42,326 bases of DNA from Nitrospiraceae bacterium (GTDB taxonomy: Bacteria; Nitrospirota; Thermodesulfovibrionia; UBA6902), in assembly GCA_003599275.1 (NCBI GenBank), contig QZJG01000002.1, positions 1 to 42,326 of the forward strand. Direction: 5' to 3'. The notes under the pieces are model-generated. The model did not search any database. It had not been told where the DNA came from and saw only the letters and a list, made by a program, of their open reading frames with translations. A program made the translations under genes and the position numbers. Below are positions 7,774-15,722 of the stretch, piece by piece. Numbering within the stretch: position 1 is the stretch's first letter; every line of letters starts with the position of its first letter.

Positions 7774-8896
7774 ATGGCTACGTATGATGTAAAAGATAAA
7801 TTAAACGAGATCCAAATGAGAATCGACGCCCTCAGGAGGTATCTTTGATGTACCGCATAAAAATTATCGGCTCGATACCCTTCAAAAAGAGCTTTTAGCC
7901 GAGGGCTTATGGGAAGACCCTGCAAAGGCGCAGGAGCTGCTGAAAGAGAAATCCGGCATTGAAAGCACCCTTCAACCCCTTATCCAAATAGAAAAAAAAT
8001 ATGAGGACCTCGCCCTCCTTCTTGAGCTGTCGGCTGAAGAAGGAGGAGAAGACCTTCTGAAAGACGCTGATGAAAGCATTGAAGGGCTTTTATCGGAGCT
8101 TGATGACATCGAATTAAAAAGTATCCTTTCGCAAAAGGAAGACAGTCATAACGCCATAATGACCATTCATCCCGGCGCAGGCGGCACGGAAAGTCAGGAC
8201 TGGGCGCAGATACTGATGAGGATGTATATCAGATGGGCCGAGCGCGTGGGCTTCAAGGTGGAGATAGCAGACCTGCTGCCCGGCGAAGAGGCCGGGATAA
8301 AGAGCGCGACCCTGACCATAAGCGGCCCGTACGCATACGGCTATTTAAAGGGAGAGGCCGGCGTTCATCGCCTGGTGAGGATCTCGCCGTTTGACGCCAA
8401 CAAGAGACGTCATACCTCGTTTGCCGCCATACTTGTGTATCCGGAGATAAGCGAAGACATTGATGTAGAAGTAAGAGAAGACGATCTGAAGCTTGACACC
8501 TTCAGGGCCTCAGGCGCGGGCGGACAGCATGTAAACAAGACATCTTCTGCGGTCAGGCTCACCCACCTCCCTACCGGCATTGTCGTCAGTTGCCAGAACG
8601 AACGCTCACAGCACAAAAACAAAGCAATGGCCATGAAGATACTCAAGGCGCGTCTTTATGCAATGAAGAAAAGGGAACAGGATGAAAAGCTTGAAGGCTT
8701 TATCGGAGAGAAAAAAGACATTGCATGGGGCAGCCAGATACGCTCTTACACTCTTCAGCCATATCAGCTCATTAAAGATCACAGGACAGGCTTTGAGGCC
8801 GGCAATGTGAATGCCGTGCTGGACGGCGCGATCGACGACTTTATAAAAGAGTATTTGCTTATTAAAAAGAAGGGCGCTCCATCAGCCTCCGGGTAA
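7774..8896 (+). CDS. prfB: peptide chain release factor 2, expressed by programmed +1 frameshift
   Basis: The protein recognises UGA and UAA stop codons and triggers peptide release. Translation starts at ATG 7774 behind CCGGAGG and reads 24 codons to CTT-TGA. It then shifts +1 (GAT at 7847) and continues to TAA 8894-8896, giving about 373 residues, close to the family length. The RF2-specific SPF tripeptide ([11 protein letters not shown]) and the catalytic GGQ loop ([18 protein letters not shown]) are both present. The internal TGA is not a lesion: it is the conserved autoregulatory site, where low RF2 raises frameshifting. [21 protein letters not shown] leader precedes the site as in other bacteria. 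The gene has its own 90-base upstream gap with a TATAAT at 7704-7709. Confidence 0.97.
7834..7848 (+). promoter_or_regulatory. prfB programmed +1 frameshift signal
   Basis: The internal Shine-Dalgarno element AGGAGG (7834-7839) is followed by TAT-CTT-TGA. This places it three bases before the slippery CTT codon, as in the classical RF2 site. The base after TGA is T rather than the C found in E. coli. Confidence 0.95.
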
Positions 8897-8989
8897 CTGA
8901 TACCTCACCTGTTCTGAAATTCAGGAATCTTTATCACTCTCTTGACCGCGAAATCGGAAGTGCTATTATTTGGGGTAGGAGGTGTTTAT

Positions 8990-9493
8990 ATGAAATCATT
9001 CATAACATTAATAATTACTCTCTTGTTGCTTACCGCTCTCGCTGTTGCGCAACATCAAAAAGCGCAGCCCGCGCCTAACGGCATTACCTTGCCGGAGGGC
9101 TATAAAGACTGGCGGTTGATCGCGCCGTCGCACCGCTCGGACAATAATACAATAAGAGCTGTCCTCGGGAATGATATTGCGATACGGGCCGCGAGAAAGG
9201 GAAAGACCAATCCCTGGCCTGACGGAACTACATTTGCAAAACTCGTATGGAAAGACAGGACCCATGAGAAATGGCCGACCGCCACTATCCCTGGAGACTT
9301 TGTTCATGCGGAATTTATGATAAAGGATTCAAAAAAGTATGCGGCAACCGGGGGATGGGGTTTTGCGCGCTGGCTCGGATTGGAACAGAAGCCGTACGGC
9401 AAGGACGCCGGTTTTGTGCAGGAGTGTTTCGGCTGTCATACACCGGTGAAGGGAAATGACTATGTATTTACTCATCCGGCGGAGCTGCCGTGA
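8990..9493 (+). CDS. cytochrome P460 family protein, secreted
   Basis: The start at 8990 follows GGTAGGAGGTG; an in-frame ATG at 8942 would hide the signal peptide. The 167-residue product begins with a hydrophobic export signal (FITLIITLLLLTALAVA), so it should act in the periplasm. The body resembles cytochrome P460: LPEGYKDWRLI near the N terminus, KLVWKDR in the middle, and a single c-type haem motif CFGCH near the C terminus. P460 proteins oxidise hydroxylamine or nitric oxide in ammonia oxidisers. Many homologues in other bacteria have unknown substrates, and the Lys-haem crosslink cannot be predicted here. No other nitrogen-oxide gene is nearby. It is a single-gene unit between prfB and a toxin-antitoxin pair. 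Confidence 0.85.
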   Translation: MKSFITLIITLLLLTALAVAQHQKAQPAPNGITLPEGYKDWRLIAPSHRSDNNTIRAVLGNDIAIRAARKGKTNPWPDGTTFAKLVWKDRTHEKWPTATIPGDFVHAEFMIKDSKKYAATGGWGFARWLGLEQKPYGKDAGFVQECFGCHTPVKGNDYVFTHPAELP

Positions 9494-9606
9494 AGTGCAT
9501 ACTTATTATCAGTCATGCCGGCTTGTAGAGGACTTTCACCCTGCTAATTTTTAGCTCATAAACGATAACGGCATAATCAAATTGACTCCATAAGTGATGT
9601 GGGTTA

Positions 9607-9618
9607 TTATAGCTATAA
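9607..9618. promoter_or_regulatory. palindrome upstream of the antitoxin gene, probable autoregulatory operator
   Basis: TTATAGCTATAA is a perfect 12-base palindrome 25 bases before the antitoxin ATG, overlapping a possible -10 box (CTATAAAT). Ribbon-helix-helix antitoxins bind short dyads of this kind to repress their own operon. The role is inferred from position and symmetry. Confidence 0.5.
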
Positions 9619-9643
9619 ATTGCCACATTATTTGGAGGGAAAT

Positions 9644-9874
9644 ATGAGAACAATTCAAATGACTTTAGATGATGATTTAGTAGCATCCGTTGATAGGGTT
9701 GTTAAAAAGCTTAAAACATCGCGTTCAGCATTTACCCGAAAGGCATTGAAGGATGCTATCAAACAAGTGAATGTCAACATGCTTGAAAAAAAGCATAAAA
9801 AAGGATATGAACGTTATCCCATCGGCAAAACAGAATTTAGCGTTTGGGAATCAGAGCAGGAGTGGGGTGAATGA
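9644..9874 (+). CDS. ribbon-helix-helix antitoxin (MazE/CopG-like)
   Basis: This 76-residue protein starts at ATG 9644 behind TTGGAGGG. Its N-terminal 45 residues form a ribbon-helix-helix DNA-binding fold (RTIQMTLDDDLVASVDRVVK, then SRSAFTRKALKDAI). A charged C-terminal tail (KKGYERYPIGKTEFSVWESE) is the likely toxin-binding segment. It should neutralise the MazF-type ribonuclease encoded immediately downstream and repress the operon, probably through the palindrome at 9607. The stop codon overlaps the toxin start by 4 bases (ATGA), the usual coupling that keeps antitoxin in excess. The pair is visibly AT-richer than its neighbours, which suggests recent acquisition. Confidence 0.9.
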   Translation: MRTIQMTLDDDLVASVDRVVKKLKTSRSAFTRKALKDAIKQVNVNMLEKKHKKGYERYPIGKTEFSVWESEQEWGE

Positions 9875-10182
9875 AGCGGGGAGAGATAAGATGGTACAAA
9901 TTCAAAAGTCCTGACAAGAAACGCCCTGTGGTGATTTTAACGAGAAATTCTATTTTAGATTATTTAGGTGAAGTCACAGTTGTGCCAATAACCTCAACCA
10001 TAAGAGACATACCGAGTGAAGTACTCTTATCCAAAGATGACGGTATGCATAATGATTGTGCTATTAATTGTGACCATATGCAGACAGTTTCAAAAGAGAA
10101 AATTGGATCGTTGATTACTACTTTATCTAAAGAAAAACTGTTTCAAGTTCGTAACGCAATTAATTTTGCATTGAATCTTTAA
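9871..10182 (+). CDS. MazF/PemK-type mRNA interferase toxin
   Basis: This 103-residue protein matches the PemK/MazF family: an N-terminal RGEIRWYKF, then KKRPVVILTRNSILDY, then the core TVVPITSTIRDIPSEV, then DCAINCDHMQTVSKEKIG. MazF toxins are ribosome-independent endoribonucleases that cut mRNA at short sequences and so arrest growth. The active-site-type Arg (RPVVIL) and the TSTIR Thr/Ser cluster are intact, so the toxin is probably functional. It is encoded 4 bases into the antitoxin stop. It ends 16 bases before the convergent hflX gene, with no visible terminator between the two. Confidence 0.92.
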   Translation: MKRGEIRWYKFKSPDKKRPVVILTRNSILDYLGEVTVVPITSTIRDIPSEVLLSKDDGMHNDCAINCDHMQTVSKEKIGSLITTLSKEKLFQVRNAINFALNL

Positions 10183-10198
10183 TAGCAAAGGACACTTA

Positions 10199-11845
10199 TT
10201 AAGCGCTGAATGGGGAATCAGACGGCCAGAGTTTATTCTCTATGGCGGTCATCAGCTTATGAAATGTCTCCGGATGTTTTGCTGAGATAGAGAGACCGCT
10301 GGACCGTTTGCACACATTTCCGACTTCTTCCCTGTTTGCAAGGTCCTCTTTATTGAAGACCAGAAGCTGAGGTTTTTGGGAAAGTCCGAGATCGCTGAGT
10401 ATCTTCTCAACGGACTTCATATGCTGTTCAAATCTCGGGTTCGATATGTCTACAACATGAAGGAGCAGGTCCGCATCCTTAAGCTCTTCAAGCGTTGACC
10501 TGAATGCGGCGAGCAGGTCTTTCGGGAGGTCACGGATGAAACCGACGGTGTCGGTAATGATGACGTCCCTTTCTCTGGGAAATCTCAGTCTTCTGCTTGC
10601 GGTGTCCAGCGTTGCAAACATCTTGTCTTCCACAAACGTGGCGCTTTTTGTGAGGTTGTTGAGCAATGTTGATTTCCCTGCATTTGTATAGCCGATGATC
10701 GATATTATCGGGAGCCCCAGTTCGACCCTTCGCGACTTCCTTTGCTGCCTTGCTCGGCCCAGTGATTCAAGCTGTTTTTCGAGCAGGGTTATCCTTTCTC
10801 TTACCCTTCTTCTGTCCACTTCAAGCTTCATCTCACCGGGTCCCCTGCCGCCGATGCCGCCCATCAGCCTTGACATGGCAGTGCCTTTGCCTGTAAGCCT
10901 CGGCAGTCTGTAGCGCAACTGCGCAAGCTCCACTTGCACCTTTCCGTCCCGGCTGTGTGCGCGCCGCGCGAATATATCGAGAATAAGCTGGGAGCGGTCA
11001 ATGACCTTCATTTCCGTCAAATCATTGATGGCTTTTATCTGGGAGGGGTTCAAATCCTGATCAAAGATGAGCATGGTTGCGCCCCTGTTCAGGGCGTTAA
11101 TCACCAGTTCTTTTATTTTTCCCTGTCCCATCAGGAACTTCGGGTTAATCTCCTTTGGCCTCTGGAGCACGGTGTCGAGGACTATGACATCGCTTGAAGC
11201 GGCGAGCTCCCGGAGCTCTTCTATCGATTCTTCCTGTTCATGTCTCGGCCCCTTTGAAACACTTACAAGGATCGTCCGCTCCCGCCTGTCTTTTACATCA
11301 AAGCCCGTCCTTTGGGATTGCAGACTGTCTTCAACAGACGAGACCATTTTATCAAAGTCTTCAAATGCGGTTTCAAGCCTCTGAAAGGGGAGAGGCCCTT
11401 TAATCTCATGTGATATTCCTGAGTCGGTTAAAGAGAGATGTGCAAGAGAAACGTTGTCAGGCTGGCCGCTTTTCAACCCTATAACAATGAGCGCGTCAAG
11501 TCTCAAAAGCGAGAGGTCGGTAATGTCGTCCTGGTTGATTGCTTCGCTTTTGAGATGTGTATGGACCAGTCGAAGTCCCCGGAGCACTTTTCTGCCGATG
11601 GGATAATTGGTAAGCTCGGGTATAAATATTCCCTTTGCGTCTCCGACGATTACATGGCTGATATTCCCGCTCCTGTCTGCAAGCACGCCGGTTTGGCGGC
11701 CTGTCGAGTTTGAGCATTCAGCCATGTATTTTGCAAGCTCGGCGGTCAGCGCTTTGTCTTTTGGTATGCGTCGCCTGTATATCCTCTCAAGCGCCTTAAG
11801 CTCGCTTCCTTTTAAACCTGAGATGTTGCCGTAAACTGACGGAAT
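10199..11845 (-). CDS. hflX: GTPase HflX, ribosome-associated
   Basis: HflX is a GTPase that binds 50S subunits and splits stalled ribosomes. The G domain is complete: IIGYTNAGKSTLLNNL (G1), DTVGFIRDLP (G3) and NKED (G4). The HflX N-terminal domain (MLIFDQDLNPSQIKAI) and the glycine-rich linker SRLMGGIGGRGPGE are also present. The first ATG lies at 11723-11725, but family-like coding continues in frame upstream (SVYGNISGLKGSEL, YRRRIPKDKALTAELAKY). That stretch has no ATG, GTG or TTG before the stop near 11912. The end given here is an ATT codon (11843-11845) preceded by GGGGG. An alternative is that the original start was lost when the repeat at 11886 inserted. With the ATG start the protein has 508 residues and lacks the conserved N terminus. 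Confidence 0.9.
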   Translation of the reverse strand: MPSVYGNISGLKGSELKALERIYRRRIPKDKALTAELAKYMAECSNSTGRQTGVLADRSGNISHVIVGDAKGIFIPELTNYPIGRKVLRGLRLVHTHLKSEAINQDDITDLSLLRLDALIVIGLKSGQPDNVSLAHLSLTDSGISHEIKGPLPFQRLETAFEDFDKMVSSVEDSLQSQRTGFDVKDRRERTILVSVSKGPRHEQEESIEELRELAASSDVIVLDTVLQRPKEINPKFLMGQGKIKELVINALNRGATMLIFDQDLNPSQIKAINDLTEMKVIDRSQLILDIFARRAHSRDGKVQVELAQLRYRLPRLTGKGTAMSRLMGGIGGRGPGEMKLEVDRRRVRERITLLEKQLESLGRARQQRKSRRVELGLPIISIIGYTNAGKSTLLNNLTKSATFVEDKMFATLDTASRRLRFPRERDVIITDTVGFIRDLPKDLLAAFRSTLEELKDADLLLHVVDISNPRFEQHMKSVEKILSDLGLSQKPQLLVFNKEDLANREEVGNVCKRSSGLSISAKHPETFHKLMTAIENKLWPSDSPFSA

Positions 11846-11885
11846 GGATGCCCCCGTATAAAGTTTTATCCTAAGAAAAGCATTT

Positions 11886-12031
11886 ATCCACAGATTACGC
11901 AGATTGGCACGGATTTATTAAACACTTAATCAGCTTTTGTCTTTCACCTTTTGGGTGAATAAACAATGTAAGCCTATTGAGCCTCTATCTTATTTATATT
12001 ATTGTCTTTATCTGTGAAATCTGCGGATATA
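11886..12031. repeat. long inverted repeat upstream of hflX (CAGATTACGCAGATT type)
   Basis: ATCCACAGATTACGCAGATT begins at 11886. An imperfect reverse complement, ATCTGTGAAATCTGCGGATA, ends at 12031. About 100 bases of AT-rich sequence separate the arms. Together they fill most of the 202-base gap between hflX and the TPR gene, which holds no gene. The element starts about 40 bases upstream of the conserved N terminus of HflX, where the promoter and ribosome site would be expected. Confidence 0.65.
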
Positions 12032-12047
12032 ACTGCCGTTTTCAGTT

Positions 12048-12797
12048 TTATTTGCTCGCCGGTCCCCCGGCAGGTTTCTGTTCCGTGCTTCCTGCATTAT
12101 TCTGTTTTGTCATCCGGGCGATTTTCTCTCCAGCTTCGGCGCTCCATGTCGATGCAGGGAACTCACTGACAAGCGCCCTGTATTTTTCGAGCGCCTGCGC
12201 GGTGTTTCCGGCGCTATCATAATATCTTGCCTCCAACAGGAGGGCCGTATCCTTGAAGGCGCCTCCGCCGACCTTTGCAAGATTCCCGGTCGCTTCGAGC
12301 GCCTTGTCGTTTTTGCCGCTTTTAAAATAGGCGGACGCGAGCTTCTGGTAAACAAGAGGCAATATTTCCCTGTTGCTTCCGAACTTGTTAACAAATACAT
12401 TGTATTGCTTGATCGCGTTGTCATAATCGCCGAGATTGTAATAACAATTGCCGAGATTGAACAGCGCTGTCGGGGTCGCCTTTATATCAATGGATTTTTT
12501 ATAGAGGTCCAACGCCTTCTTCCATCTTTCGGTAGCCGGAAGGGCCTTGTCTTTTCCGGCTGCGTAATAAACATCGTCGGCTTCCCTTTCCACTGCATAG
12601 GCCTTTCCGGTTTGGGAAGATGAATAAAATCTGAAAGCCGTCAGCAGCAGGGCGGCCACGGCGATTACCGATACGATGATGATCACCTGCCTTTGCCTCT
12701 TTTTCATTAAATCCAGCGCCTGTAAGGCGACGTGTTTTACCTCCTCCGCCTCGGCGGGTTTCTTTTTAGCAGGTTTTTTCTTGATAGTCTTGGGCAT
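12048..12797 (-). CDS. inner-membrane tetratricopeptide-repeat protein
   Basis: This 249-residue protein has a lysine/alanine-rich cytosolic N terminus (residues 1-36) and one membrane segment (about 38-60, VIIIVSVIAVAALLLTAF). A periplasmic region with TPR-like helices follows (TALFNLGNCYYNLGDYDNAI, VYQKLASAYFKSGKNDKAL, LLEARYYDSAGNTAQALEKY). The topology resembles YfgM-type proteins, which assist export of envelope proteins; a cell-division or envelope-assembly scaffold is equally possible. The ribosome site GGAGGAATTAG lies in the end of the PHP gene, whose stop codon abuts this ATG, so the two are co-translated. The C terminus (NNAGSTEQKPAGGPASK) is low complexity. Confidence 0.75.
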   Translation of the reverse strand: MPKTIKKKPAKKKPAEAEEVKHVALQALDLMKKRQRQVIIIVSVIAVAALLLTAFRFYSSSQTGKAYAVEREADDVYYAAGKDKALPATERWKKALDLYKKSIDIKATPTALFNLGNCYYNLGDYDNAIKQYNVFVNKFGSNREILPLVYQKLASAYFKSGKNDKALEATGNLAKVGGGAFKDTALLLEARYYDSAGNTAQALEKYRALVSEFPASTWSAEAGEKIARMTKQNNAGSTEQKPAGGPASK

Positions 12798-13451
12798 CTA
12801 ATTCCTCCGGGTTTCCTCAATAAGCCTCTCTGAATTTTCAAAAACTTGTTTTATACTTTCTTCTGCAATGCCCGCGGCAAGCAGAACCAGCTTTGCACGT
12901 TCAACCGTTATCAAATCTTCAGGGGCGTGGGAGTCGGTATTGATCACAAGCGCGGCTCCCGTTTCCTTTGCGACCTTCGCGACATGGCCGTTTGAAATGC
13001 TGTGCCCCTTGCGCGAGGTGATCTCAAGAGCAACTCCTCTTTTCTTTGCCATCAACGCATTTTCGACACTGATGAGACCCGGATGAGAAAGGATATCCGC
13101 CCCGGCTTCAATGCCGGCCCTGTTGGTCCCCGGGGCCACCGGCTCGGACAGGGTCTCTCCGTGTACAACTACGATTTTTGCGCCGAGTTTCCGCGCGCGT
13201 TCAACCATCTTGCCGATCAGTCCGGGCGGCACGTGGGTTATCTCTGCGCCGGGTAGGACTTTTATCTGCAGATACTCATTTAAGGCTTCGATAGTCTTAA
13301 CGATAGCGGGGACCACATTTTCAATATTGGATGGGTCCACATGGTCGGTAATCGCCAGCGCCCTGTAACCCGCAACATAAGCCCTCCGGATAAACTCCGA
13401 AGGGACAAGTACCCCGTCGCTAAGCAGAGTATGAGTATGCAAATCAATCAT
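12798..13451 (-). CDS. PHP-domain phosphoesterase
   Basis: The 217-residue protein begins at MIDLHTHTLLSDG, the first metal-binding motif of the PHP fold; a GTG 29 codons upstream would add an unrelated tail. Further metal ligands follow in family order: ITDHVDPSN, GAEITHVPP, VVVHGETL, ILSHPG and INTDSHAPEDL. PHP proteins of this stand-alone type are usually histidinol-phosphatase-like or phosphoesterases of unknown substrate. The order of motifs and the length fit such a hydrolase rather than a DNA polymerase PHP domain. It is co-transcribed with the downstream TPR membrane protein (adjacent stop and start). The substrate cannot be named. Confidence 0.85.
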   Translation of the reverse strand: MIDLHTHTLLSDGVLVPSEFIRRAYVAGYRALAITDHVDPSNIENVVPAIVKTIEALNEYLQIKVLPGAEITHVPPGLIGKMVERARKLGAKIVVVHGETLSEPVAPGTNRAGIEAGADILSHPGLISVENALMAKKRGVALEITSRKGHSISNGHVAKVAKETGAALVINTDSHAPEDLITVERAKLVLLAAGIAEESIKQVFENSERLIEETRRN

Positions 13452-13560
13452 GACACTGTAACATACAGAAAATCCGGCGTAAAAGTCAAAACGGCAAGGG
13501 CAGCGGATTCCAGTGAGGACGTGTAAATTCCTTCTCACCGGCGTCGGGCCGGGGCCGGAA

Positions 13561-14862
13561 TTACGGCCTGCCGATGGAATAATATTGGAAACCCATCTTC
13601 CTCACCCTGTCGGCTTCATAAATGTTCCGGAGGTCAAAGAACAATTCCCCATGCACAAGCTTTTTTATCCTGAGTAAGTCCAGGTTCCTGAACTGGTTCC
13701 ATTCCGTGACTATGACGACGGCGTCGCTCCCCTTTGCAGCTTCGTAGACGTCTTTACAATATGTAATTTTGGGCAATATCTTCTGTGCGTCGTCGACCGC
13801 GACCGGATCGTAGGCGCGTACCTTTGCCCCCGCCTTTAGGAGCTTGGTTATGATATAAAGCGAAGGCGCATCTCTCAGGTCATTGGTGTTGGGCTTAAAC
13901 GAAAGACCGAGGATACAGACGGTCTTGCCCTTTGCCTTGCCCAGCGCCCCGATTATTTTATCGGCAGCTTTGGCTTTTTGATTTTCATTGGCCTTTATGA
14001 CCGCCTCGATAATGCCCATATCAACGCTGTTTTCTTTGCCGATCTGCAATAGGGCGAGGGTGTCTTTCGGAAAGCATGAGCCGCCGTAGCCCGGGCCCGC
14101 GTGAAGGAATTTCGGCCCAATCCTGCGGTCCAGCCCCATTCCCTTGGCGACGACCTGGACATCAGCGCCGACATTTTCGCAGAGGTTTGCAATCTCATTG
14201 ATATAAGATATTTTGGTGGCGAGAAATGCGTTTGAGGCATATTTTATAAGCTCTGCCGTTTTGACATCCGTTATCACTATAGGGGTCTCTATGAGGTAGA
14301 GTGGGCGGTAGAGGTCTTTCATTATCGCAACCGCCTGGGCGCTCGAAGCGCCGATGACGACCCTGTTAGGTCTCATGAAGTCCTCGATCCCGGCGCCCTC
14401 CCTCAGAAATTCAGGGTTGGAAACGACGTCGAAGTCCACACTCTCCTTCAGGTTCCTGGAAATAATCTTCCGGATTTTTTCACCAGTGCCTACGGGGACG
14501 GTGCTTTTTGTGACAATGACTTTATAGCTTTTTATATGCCTTGCTATGTCCCTGGCGACATTTTCCACATACTTCATCTCCGCGGAGCCGTCTCCGCGGG
14601 GAGGGGTGCCCACCGCTATAAAAATCACCAGCGAGTTGTCTACGGCATCGGCTATGTCGGTGGTAAAATTCAGCCGTCCGGCCTTCAGGTTCCTCTGTAA
14701 AAGTTCTTCAAGTCCCGGCTCATAGAACGGGACAACGCCTTTTTTCATCGACTGGATTTTCTTTTCATCGTTATCAACACAGGTCACATGTATCCCGAAC
14801 TCTGCAAAACATGCCCCCGTAATCAATCCCACATATCCGCTACCAATGACAGCTATATTCAT
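13561..14862 (-). CDS. ugd: UDP-glucose 6-dehydrogenase
   Basis: This 433-residue cytosolic enzyme oxidises UDP-glucose to UDP-glucuronate with two NAD+, supplying uronic acid or its derivatives to LPS or capsule. The Rossmann start MNIAVIGSGYVGLITGACFA, the STVPVGTGEKI segment, the NPEFLREG motif and the catalytic-cysteine loop GYGGSCFPKDTLAL are all intact. The C-terminal NAD/UDP-binding part has VCILGLSFKPNTNDLRDAPS. The start follows a good ribosome site (AAAGGAG, 5 bases before the ATG). It is the last gene of the minus-strand envelope cluster, 110 bases after the DUF3108 gene, a gap that may hold its own promoter. Confidence 0.95.
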   Translation of the reverse strand: MNIAVIGSGYVGLITGACFAEFGIHVTCVDNDEKKIQSMKKGVVPFYEPGLEELLQRNLKAGRLNFTTDIADAVDNSLVIFIAVGTPPRGDGSAEMKYVENVARDIARHIKSYKVIVTKSTVPVGTGEKIRKIISRNLKESVDFDVVSNPEFLREGAGIEDFMRPNRVVIGASSAQAVAIMKDLYRPLYLIETPIVITDVKTAELIKYASNAFLATKISYINEIANLCENVGADVQVVAKGMGLDRRIGPKFLHAGPGYGGSCFPKDTLALLQIGKENSVDMGIIEAVIKANENQKAKAADKIIGALGKAKGKTVCILGLSFKPNTNDLRDAPSLYIITKLLKAGAKVRAYDPVAVDDAQKILPKITYCKDVYEAAKGSDAVVIVTEWNQFRNLDLLRIKKLVHGELFFDLRNIYEADRVRKMGFQYYSIGRP

Positions 14863-14972
14863 TTTTTCTCCTTTGGAAATGAAGTTTAATCAACGGATTG
14901 TTTAAATTTAAGTTTAGTTACTGATTAAGAATTTTAGAATAATTTCAGAAAATTTAAAACAGGGACGAAGGT

Positions 14973-15722
14973 TCAATAATCCCCTTCAGCCAATTCCACG
15001 GAAAAAGTGCCGATAGGGGCCTTGCTCTTAAGCAGGACGGGCAGCTTTCTTTCATCGTCAGTGGCCCAGATAAGAATATCTCCCGTTTTACGGAAAAGCC
15101 CCTCTGATTTTAAAAGAGGCTTTACGAGTATCGTTGCAAAGTCGCCGGCAGGCACACTCACCTTTTCCTTCCTCAATACCTGAATTTCAGTATGATAGAG
15201 TTTTTTGCTGTCAAAGATGTCGATATATTTCGACTTCCCTTCTTCCAGGGACATCTTTGTCATTGCATAGAACGCCGACAGCGGATCATATGCTGATTGA
15301 TCGACGTAGAATTCAACTCTCTGCCCTTTTATTTTGTCGTGATAAGTTATCTTCTGCTTTCCGCTGTCCGTCATAGATTCAAAATATGTCACTTTATCAC
15401 GCTTGTGCCGCCCTTCGCTTGCCTTAAGGATAAAACTTTTCGGGTAGCCATCCGGATTCAGAGTGCTTTGCGCGAAATCTTCTACCTTATAAAAAATGGA
15501 AATGACCGGTGCGGATGCAGCAAAGGTTTTAATAACGACGCCTTCGGGAGTATCTTCATAGTTAAGGACTGCTTCTCCGGCCTTGATTCCCGACCAGTAT
15601 ATATGGTAAACGAACCTTTTATTGATTGACTGTCCGGCCTCGACAACAGCGGACAGTGAATAGAGAATAGTAAACAGACAACAAAACACGACAAATGTTT
15701 CCCGGCTTCTGCGCTTCTTCAT
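14973..15722 (-). CDS. DUF3108 domain protein, exported
   Basis: This 249-residue protein has an N-terminal export signal (residues about 8-29, TFVVFCCLFTILYSLSAVVEA). The DUF3108 pattern follows: FVYHIYWSGIKAGEAVLNYE, YKVEDFAQSTLNPDGYPKSF, then DPLSAFYAMTKM and VPAGDFATILVKPLL. The family is periplasmic or surface-exposed in Gram-negative bacteria and its biochemical role is not established. The ATG overlaps the waaC stop by 4 bases (ATGA), so it is translated with a core-LPS heptosyltransferase. This is a contextual hint that it serves envelope or LPS assembly. The 110 bases downstream hold no gene. Confidence 0.85.
   Translation of the reverse strand: MKKRRSRETFVVFCCLFTILYSLSAVVEAGQSINKRFVYHIYWSGIKAGEAVLNYEDTPEGVVIKTFAASAPVISIFYKVEDFAQSTLNPDGYPKSFILKASEGRHKRDKVTYFESMTDSGKQKITYHDKIKGQRVEFYVDQSAYDPLSAFYAMTKMSLEEGKSKYIDIFDSKKLYHTEIQVLRKEKVSVPAGDFATILVKPLLKSEGLFRKTGDILIWATDDERKLPVLLKSKAPIGTFSVELAEGDY

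Noticed and set aside
7774-7848. prfB as a frameshifted pseudogene because of the internal TGA
   Set aside because: The AGGAGG-TAT-CTT-TGA signal is the conserved programmed frameshift site and the rest of the gene is intact.
13452-13538. GTG-initiated extension of the PHP protein
   Set aside because: The added 29 residues precede the MIDLHTHT metal motif that normally starts the protein and show no conservation pattern.
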